Shown here piece by piece: positions 58,208 through 64,000 of a DNA stretch of 64,000 nt. Positions within the stretch are counted from its first letter, which is position 1. Every line of letters begins with the position of its first letter. This DNA is from Rhabditoides inermis (taxonomy: Eukaryota; Nematoda; Chromadorea; Rhabditida; Rhabditidae): positions 691,501 through 755,500 of the forward strand of contig CAWZYM010000151.1 of assembly GCA_963966185.1 (NCBI GenBank), read 5' to 3'. The translations under genes were made by a program, and so were the position numbers. The notes beneath the pieces are model-generated. The model did no database searches. It worked only from the letters and a program-made list of their open reading frames with translations, and was not told the origin of the DNA.

Positions 58208-59871
58208 CCCCCCCCCCCATCTCCAATCGTGTCCAATGAGAATGAGATTCACGCGCGCGCGCACTCGCTACTCAAACACGCGGTCATTCACACCGGAAGT
58301 ACCCCCGAGCAGACAGTTCACCGAGACAGCGCATCGCAGCGAGAGGTTCAGACAGTTCCAGCGGTCAGTGAGAGTGCAGGTTGAAGAGGGCGCGCGAGTG
58401 CTTTCTGTTTTAGGGAGCCTTCTCAAGATGGTGATTCATGACACGACTCGAGCCAAAATAGGATCAGAGCGCGGAAAAAGTGATGTCAAGATTTCGCAAC
58501 TCACCAATGCGCGGGGCCTGGGTGGTGGGCTGGGCGGGCTGAGCTGGTCGCATGGGTATGGACGGTTGGACCGGTTGGGCAGGCTGGGCAGGCTGGGCCG
58601 GGAACACGAACTGACTGGGATTGGGCAGGAAACCGCCGAGGTCGTCTTCCCCAGACTGCTGGTTGTTGTTGCTCTGGAAAGTGGATACGTTTCGCAATCG
58701 TTTCAAATTGACTATACAACAATGTTTTGGCATTGCATCTTCTTTTTCATTGTCTGAGTTGTACTTGCTATTGCGAAATCTTAGCAGATCAAATTACGTT
58801 ACGTTTCAAACGCTCTTCAAAATAGCAATGTCATCTCTTCACCAACATTGCCAACCAAGCACTTCAAAGTGTATAAGTATATTAACACTGCTCACATTTC
58901 CGAACGAGCTGAATGTGAACGGTCCGAAGTTGTGGTTGGTGAAGTCGTAATCAGCCGGGGCAGCGGCGGCAGCGGGAGGGGCAGAAGGAGCGGCGCCCCG
59001 CACACATGATAGAGTATCCAGTTGGGGGATCGTGCCTGAATCAGGTTTGTAACAAGTTACTACAGTAACAGTACCATGTTAGTATATCCATATTCAAACT
59101 ACAGTACGCCTTACCGTAGGGGCAGAGACACTTCAATGTCTCCAGATCGCAGACAGTGCCGCCGATGCACTGTTGCCCGCGAGCGCACGAGTTGTTCAAG
59201 ATGGCTGAAGTGTAGGGTTGTGTGTGGTGTATGGTGTATGTTGTAAAGCACAATTGTTGGCGTATAGTATAGTGTATGTGTATAGTGCATAGTGTAGTGT
59301 TGTGCGTGGTGTATAGTGCACTCACCAATGTTCAGCGCGGGCTCCTTCCTGTGCACCTTTGCTTTGGCGCAGGCCTGTGAGATGAAGTCGAACTTCTCCC
59401 CGGTGGGGCACGCCTGCCGCACCCAGAAACCAAGCGGGCTGAAAACGTGCGCCATAACATACGTTTCAATCACAGCACTTACAGTGTTTCAAGTGTTCAG
59501 TTCAATGTATTGTATTTTTTGTGCACAAAACTTCGGAAACAACGTATGAAAACGGTTGGATAGCAATGGATTGTGAACTCACCGAACAACATTTGTGTTA
59601 CTTTTGGTAGAAAGTAATTGTAGTATTTGTAGTAAAAGTAGTGTTACTCACCCGTCTCCGGTGCCCTGACAGACTAGGTAGGAGTGCGGGTCGGAGGGGT
59701 CAGCCGCCAGCAGACCGTCCATCGCAGCGTTGCACGGCATCGATGCGGAGGAGACTGATAAGTTGATCAGTTATCAGTTGATCACTGATCATTTCACTCA
59801 CCTTGCGCGGATACATGCAGCACTCCGAGGGAGGCGAGAAATAGAGCGGCCGTTGCTCTCCGGCCGCCCAT
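38303..59871 (-). CDS. secreted chitin-binding, EB-array, chitin-deacetylase-like protein (long isoform)
   Basis: About 2,953 residues. Shared exons: 59871-59802, 59754-59652, 59438-59326, 59204-59115, 59035-58896, 58673-58505, 57168-57022, 56860-56794, 56732-56662, 56471-56331, 55818-55623, 55384-55206, 55095-54952, 54754-54623, 54511-53904, 53543-50225, 50066-49987, 49946-49730, 49688-49209, 48816-48692, 48309-48185, 48090-47914, 47685-47507, 47397-47287. Long-form exons: 46276-46191, 45866-45743, 45338-45201, 44302-44165, 44059-43925, 42008-41882, 41471-41355, 41247-41185, 41035-40945, 40816-40686, 40285-40211, 39860-39806, 39700-39576, 39455-39353, 38624-38546, 38394-38303. All phases agree. 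Order: signal peptide (1-23), chitin-binding type-2-like domain (~29-80), EB modules with Pro/Thr linkers, then NodB-type deacetylase (~2590-2953). It resembles the C. elegans pharyngeal deacetylase F48E3.8. Role: binding and deacetylating cuticle or pharyngeal chitin. Confidence 0.85.
38408..38540 (+). repeat. CT/GA microsatellite in deacetylase intron
   Basis: A CT-rich simple tract on the + strand (GA on the gene's sense strand) fills the intron between exons 38624-38546 and 38394-38303, starting next to the 5' splice site. Confidence 0.9.
39701..39805 (-). repeat. (AAC)n-bearing 105-nt intron, in frame
   Basis: The intron between deacetylase exons 39860-39806 and 39700-39576 consists mostly of a CAA/AAC trinucleotide repeat (about 39710-39790). 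It is 105 nt long, lies between phase 0 exons and has no stop in frame. Retention would add 35 residues, mostly asparagine. Confidence 0.85.
42158..43705. mobile_element. foldback element, copy 3 (in deacetylase intron)
   Basis: Third copy, in the intron between deacetylase exons 41882-42008 and 43925-44059. It lacks the opening GC hairpin and begins at the TTGGCTTAGGATAGGG word shared with the other copies. The middle contains an extra ~550 bp not seen in copies 1 and 2. Arms lie near 43280-43382 and 43593-43695. They are almost perfect, with three or four differences, and the loop is in the copy 1 orientation with long GA tracts. Confidence 0.7.
43440..43592 (+). repeat. GA microsatellite in foldback copy 3 loop
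   Basis: Long GA runs with interruptions such as GATGGACGAGAG, between the two arms of the stem-loop. Confidence 0.9.
44816..44884 (-). pseudogene. tRNA-like relic
   Basis: On the - strand a 69-base stretch contains a D-arm-like GTGGCGTAACGC, an anticodon-loop-like CTTAGGA and a T-loop GGTTCGATC with tRNA-like spacing. The acceptor and anticodon stems do not pair well. It looks like a decayed tRNA or tRNA-derived repeat in an intron of the deacetylase gene. Confidence 0.3.
46573..46991 (-). other. alternative terminal exon with lustrin-like domain
   Basis: Acceptor CATTTCTAG, then 419 nt ending in TAG. It encodes a basic/Thr/Pro linker with a run of eight threonines, then the cysteine-rich end. 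Codon usage matches neighbouring exons, so this is coding sequence and not read-through intron. Confidence 0.8.
46573..59871 (-). CDS. short isoform: chitin-binding/EB protein ending in lustrin-like exon
   Basis: It uses the same first 24 exons (59871 to 47287) and then the terminal exon 46991-46573, giving about 2,533 residues. Exon 24 leaves one base over. Both the 46991 exon and the alternative 46276 exon begin with the two bases needed, so either splice is in frame. The terminal exon encodes a Thr-rich linker and a C-terminal cysteine motif ([14 protein letters not shown] ... [13 protein letters not shown]) like the lustrin cysteine-rich domain of nematode matrix proteins. An AATAAA on the - strand at 46393-46388 supports a real 3' end. 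Without the deacetylase domain this form would be structural or binding only. Confidence 0.75.
50225..53543 (-). other. 3.3 kb exon with about 20 EB modules
   Basis: One uninterrupted exon of 3,319 nt in a gene whose other exons are mostly 60-200 nt. It encodes about 20 tandem cysteine modules of the EB type: PG-x-C, x5-8, C-x-G-G/S-x-x-C, x3-4, C-x-C, then N-G-x-C. They are spaced by short linkers. Third codon positions are strongly GC-rich. EB modules are disulfide-rich extracellular domains often found beside protease-inhibitor or chitin-binding domains in nematodes. Confidence 0.9.
56525..56652 (+). repeat. G/A-rich simple repeat in EB-gene intron
   Basis: GAGAGG/GGGGGAG-type purine tract filling most of the intron between exons 56732-56662 and 56471-56331. 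Confidence 0.85.
58165..58219 (+). repeat. CT microsatellite followed by poly-C
   Basis: A pure (CT)n run followed by a block of C residues, in the 1.3 kb intron between EB-gene exons 58673-58505 and 57168-57022. The rest of that intron has no recognised feature. Confidence 0.85.
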
Positions 59872-61340
59872 AGTATGAGTATCTAAAAATCATAAAGTTC
59901 AGGAATCGCGAAACATTTCGGTTTCACTGAACGCGAATCGTGCGGTAGATGAGGCTCAAATCAGCATAATGGGCTCGCCTCGGGGGTGACTAATACCCCG
60001 CCGCCGGCCGTCTATATGATCTAATCAGGCCCGGTTATTTGTTTTGCCTCCACTCGCGCAGAGCATACAGACTTGTGAGGAGCAATCGCCGCCGGTCAGC
60101 TCATACCATATAGACAGGTAGGCGAAGTAGGAGAGAGAGAGTTGATTGAAATGCAGGTATATCGAGAACTCAAGACATGCGAGTGGAAAGTGAAAGTGAG
60201 GATCGCGGAAGATCGAATGAGCAGAGGAACTAACGGGACCACGCCGCCTCCAAAGAACCGGGAAATGCCGGATGCGAGCAATCTGTCTAATGTCTAGAAG
60301 TCTAGGTGACAGATCGGGCGTACGCGCTATTTTTGGATATCACTAGCGGACCACCCCCTCTATCCGGCGCACAAAGAGAGTGTGGGTGGATTGTGGGAGG
60401 AGATGGGAATGAGAAACGGCCACGGCTTATCCTCCACTGACACAGCTTCAATTGAAACGCTCGAGGAGAGAAAGAGCGAACGATCTTAGATCGCGGACCG
60501 GAGTGGTGAGAATGAAGAGAAAGAGAATGAACCGGGAGGATGTTGCGCAAATACGGATGCGCGCTTCGAATGAATGAAAGGAGTGCATGTGAAAGTGAGG
60601 TGAGGAAATCGGGTCAATCACACCTGCGTGATACAGACCGCACGTAGACATGCAAACATGTGGACAACAAACACCGTAACCACCGACTGAGAGGAGAGGT
60701 TGGACCCCGGGCTGTTGGAAACCCTCTGGAGCTCTCGAGAAGTGATCATGAAAACATAGAGAGGCAAAGAATGTCTCTAGAACAAGGCCTCGGGGCGAAT
60801 GCGAGTTTCAAGCGCGGCCATTCTCTCTCTCAGCAGCACATTCAAGTGGGGCACAGTCACGTAAGACACTCGAACGAGCTCTCTCCGCGCTCCGCGAATG
60901 CTCAACCTCACTACGGCTCCGCCCACCCCCTCAGGCAACCATTCACCTCACTCACAAAACTCCCCTGTTTGGCTCCCCTCCCCCCCTGCGCTCACCCCCC
61001 TCCAATTGAAATCGGAAACCCCCAGCCGAGGGAGCGTTTGATCGCGAGAGGTGTAGAGAAAGATCAGATGAATTTGCATATCGCTGTTTTGTTTCGAGAG
61101 AAATCGTCACGGATCACGAAGCTCAAAGATGAAAGAGAAGGCGGTCACTTCGACTTGTCTTTATCATACATAACAATGTGCGTAGTGAATGTGGCAGTGG
61201 TGGAAATATATGGTACAGTAGTAAGAAGTAAGTAGTAAGTACAGTAGTCAGAGTGGCTTGGGCGAGGTGACCCGAGGCCTCGCCGTATAGAGGAGGCACG
61301 GGGCGAGGAGTGCTGAGTTGTTGCGAGTGTATTAGACCAC
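59872..61340. other. intergenic between EB/deacetylase and collagen genes
   Basis: Contains the upstream region of the EB/deacetylase gene and the 3' flank of the collagen gene, both on the - strand. No supported coding sequence; an open + strand frame at 60660-61235 has no recognisable domain. No canonical TATA box was assigned for the EB gene. Confidence 0.6.
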
Positions 61341-62830
61341 TCAGTATCCGGGAGCGGTCCTCGGAGGGGGGCAGTGGTCGCAGCCGCCGCTCGGTCCGCG
61401 GTTGCCGTCCGGACCCGGCTGTCCCGGACCACCCGGCTTTCCGGGCGCTCCGTCGATTCCTGCGTCTCCCTGTGGTCCGGCGGGTCCCTGGCCTCCGGGC
61501 TGTCCGTCCGCGCCCGGTCCTCCGCTGGGTCCCTGCGGACCCGGCGGTCCGGCCGGGCCGGGCGGTCCGTCGGGACCGGGAACCTCGTGCTGCACTCCAG
61601 GCGCTCCGTTAGATCCGGGAAGTCCGGGCGTTCCATCGGATCCCGGGGGTCCAGGAGGTCCGGGAGGTCCGGCCGGTCCGCGCATACCACCATCAGCATC
61701 CTTTCCTGGTTGTCCCGGCTGTCCAGGCGGTCCGGCGGGTCCGGCGTTTCCGGGCGGGCCAGCGGGCGCGTCGGGGCAGTCGAAGCACCACTCGTGCGCG
61801 GGCGCCGGCGTCGCCTCGGGTCCATCGGGTCCATCCTTGCCAGGCGCGCCCGGCTCTCCGTCGGGTCCGTCGTGTCCATCGGGTCCGGGAGGTCCCTGCG
61901 GACCGGGTCCGGACACTCCACAGCCACAGCAGCCACCTGTAAGTGAACACGTAAACATAAGGTAAACAAACAAACAAACAAACCCTGCTGCTGGGGTGCT
62001 TCGACAACTGCGGCGTCATAGGATCCGGACGCGCCGTAGCCTCCGTAGGACGACTGCCTCTTGGAGCGCACTGACACGCCGCTCACCTTCGCCAACACCT
62101 GCAAAATCGCTTTTAAAACAGTTTCCGAAGTGTTTCGGGAGTGTTTCGCAGACATTATCCGCAATGCCGCAAACACTTTTCTCAATGTTAGCGAATTCGA
62201 ACCTTCCCATCTCATTACTTTCCAACACCTCGTTCACTTGGCTCTCACTTTCAATGTCAACGCCTGCTACAACAAGATATCTTCCTCGCTTCACTAGACG
62301 GCGCACACAAAACTAGCGTCCATTTGCAGCCTCATTCCAACTACACACACATACAAATTCAGGCAGCGGAACCGGATCCGGCCGGAGATGACGGCACAAC
62401 AACGAACACAACGCTGCCGTTTCACGCGTTGCTCGGGGGTGAGATATGCGATCTGCGCAGGGACTAGTTGCAAGTGGCCATTACTCTCAAGTAGGGCTGG
62501 TCACTCGCATAATAACCGCATCGATGTCATTACGCGATCTCACCATTCTCCCTCTCTCCCTCTTTCTCTGCTAGTCTCAAGTGCCGCGCCAACCCGCGTT
62601 TCTTATGAGGGAATCACTGACCGTTGCGATCAGTGAGCACAAAGAAATCATATTACCTATTCCTATTTGATCTATAGTAATATTGCATGATCTACTAGTT
62701 TCCAGTGAGGCGCTGGGAGGGGAAACGAGATAGGACCGCTTTTTGCGCGCCAGCGGACTAATGTGAATAGAGGAGAGGAGGCGACAAATGCGAAAGAACA
62801 AGACGGAGACAGGCCCATAGGGGGGTCAGG

Positions 62831-62878
<48 letters not shown>

Positions 62879-63411
62879 GAGAGAGAGAGGGAGGGGGGAA
62901 TTGCAAAATGTACCTGTGTTCTGGTCACCTCACGCCAGATGTTGCCAGACCGCGCCTTGCAGAAATCCACCTGAAACAATTGCAATACGGCAGTATCTAC
63001 TACAAGTTAAAAAATAAAACAGACACATTTAAAATACCATGTTGCAACAGTGTCTCAGCATGTACAGTATTCCCTTTTCAAAGTACCGTACCTCGGCTTG
63101 CATGACGGACTGCATGTGCTGCATGTAGTTGTAGACCATGGGCACCGAGAGTACGCAGATGAGAGTGGCCACTGTCGAGATGGCGACGCCATAGAACGCC
63201 ACCCTGCATACGTTTCAGAGTTACGTTTCCGCACGCAGTTACGTTACGTTTCAACCGCTCCTTGCATGGAAATTGTGAATAGGCGAACTAATGTGTCGTC
63301 TGACAGTATCAATCACAGTATCAACAACAAACAAACATACTGGTAAACAAGTAAACAAGGATACCTGCGTAGGGAGTCGGCCTCTTGCTGCAACCTCTTC
63401 TCGTCGCTCAT
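61341..63411 (-). CDS. cuticle collagen, complete
   Basis: 308 residues from exons 63411-63365, 63203-63092, 62970-62914, 62098-61984 and 61936-61341, all in phase. It starts [16 protein letters not shown] and has an N-terminal membrane or signal-anchor segment (~17-40). The nematode collagen N domain ends in a furin-type RSKR (83-86), followed by a Ser/Tyr/Gly linker and the cysteine set CCGCG. Gly-X-Y blocks follow, interrupted once by a cysteine pair (CFDC), and it ends [19 protein letters not shown]. Such proteins trimerise, are cleaved at RxxR and are cross-linked into the cuticle. Length and domain order are usual for the col family. Which col gene it matches cannot be said by eye. Confidence 0.93.
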
Positions 63412-63444
63412 TGCAATGCAGTGGCGTCCATACCGCGAGCCGGT

Positions 63445-63452
63445 CTTATATA
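63445..63452 (-). promoter_or_regulatory. TATA box of the collagen gene
   Basis: TATATAAG on the - strand lies about 35 bases upstream of the collagen ATG (63411), so the transcript would have a very short leader or be trans-spliced. GC-rich sequence flanks it. Confidence 0.6.
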
Positions 63453-63551
63453 GGCGCGCGCCTCGACTCCTCCTACTTCCCTTCCTCCCTGGTGCAGGCA
63501 AGGATCACACCCGCCCCGACTACAGTGATACAGCATACTCTCGTACCGTAT

Positions 63552-63640
63552 AATCGATAATCATGCCCTTGGTAGATCAGGCTAATGCTATACTGGTTCC
63601 CGTAACGGTCAGGCGGCGGCGGCGCGCCCTCAGGGGCTAA
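63552..63640 (-). other. possible orphan exon upstream of collagen
   Basis: A TCTATTAG acceptor followed by an open stretch (PEGAPPPPDRYGNQYS...) and a GTACGA donor on the - strand. It is GC-rich like exons nearby. No upstream or downstream partner exon can be fixed within the window, so it is not assigned to a gene. The rest of 63641-64000 shows nothing recognisable. Confidence 0.25.
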
Positions 63641-64000
63641 TAGAGAACCAGTGAGGAGGGAGAGAGGAATGTGGGTGTATGGCTGCAATACAATAGCTCG
63701 ATTCGAATTGATTACGGGTTAGGAGTGATGAATGATTTGCTGAAGACTGAGTAAGTCACGATTATGAATCAGGGATGAGAAACTCGAGAGTTGGGGTGAC
63801 CTTGTTGTGAGTGTGACGACTGCCCGTTTTTTTGTGTTTGTTCATGACTTCATAGTTATTTCTTAACATATACTTGTACTTGTTCTGCTAATTACATAAA
63901 GACTAGTTTTATTTTGCAACTTTTTCACACCACACAAACTCGGAAAAAAAGGACAGGATGACAGAAATCTCCATGCGAGACTATCAGATACCAGTTACAC

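Noticed and set aside
61374..61965. Two ~190-codon + strand frames over the collagen, one rich in Gly/Pro/Ser
   Set aside because: Gly-Pro codons (GGN CCN) read as Gly-Pro-like on the opposite strand too. The - strand frame has the full collagen N domain, cysteines and stop.
1..64000. CRISPR arrays, prokaryotic operons, riboswitches
   Set aside because: The window is clearly eukaryotic (spliceosomal introns, nematode gene families). The direct repeats seen are microsatellites, LTRs and dispersed elements without spacer structure.

Overview
This is nuclear DNA from a nematode. Genes are split by many small GT-AG introns. Coding exons are GC-rich at third codon positions, while introns and intergenic DNA are AT-richer or purine/pyrimidine-simple. 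The gene families (cuticle collagen, EB-module/chitin-deacetylase proteins, nematode-type 7TM receptors) are those of roundworms. The very high intron density (45 exons for the visible part of alpha-spectrin) points away from Caenorhabditis itself, perhaps to a diplogastrid-like lineage; that is inference only.

Layout. (1) 1-17800, + strand: alpha-spectrin (spc-1), lacking only its first exon(s); the visible exons join in one frame to the stop at 17527. Two introns carry copies of a ~1.1-1.3 kb foldback element. (2) 17800-20950: intergenic DNA with a 1.68 kb element that has perfect 27-bp terminal inverted repeats and contains an 810-bp foldback element. (3) 20954-37530: two paralogous 7TM chemoreceptor-like genes facing away from each other (- at 20954-22459, + at 35318-37530). 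Between them sits a 10.35 kb Ty3/gypsy-type LTR retrotransposon on the - strand, with apparently identical LTRs, a 4-bp target duplication, PPT, PBS, gag-protease and pol. (4) 38303-59871, - strand: one 21.6 kb locus encoding a secreted protein with an N-terminal chitin-binding domain, a long array of EB modules, and two alternative ends. One is a short lustrin-like terminal exon with a stop at 46573. The other is a chain of 16 further exons encoding more EB modules and a polysaccharide (chitin) deacetylase domain. A third foldback copy lies in one of its introns. (5) 61341-63411, - strand: a complete 308-residue cuticle collagen.

How the parts relate. Spectrin is the submembrane skeleton. 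The EB/deacetylase protein and the collagen are extracellular-matrix products of cuticle- or pharynx-lining cells. The receptors are probably sensory. The genes do not form an operon.

The most notable non-genic signals are: a 9-mer, TGAAACGTA, seen about two dozen times, almost all in introns of both large genes; a repeated cassette before gag and before pol of the retrotransposon, whose core recurs five times in the element; foldback elements whose two arms match perfectly within a copy but differ between copies, with the loop inverted in one copy; and a phase-compatible alternative 3' end that adds or omits the deacetylase domain.
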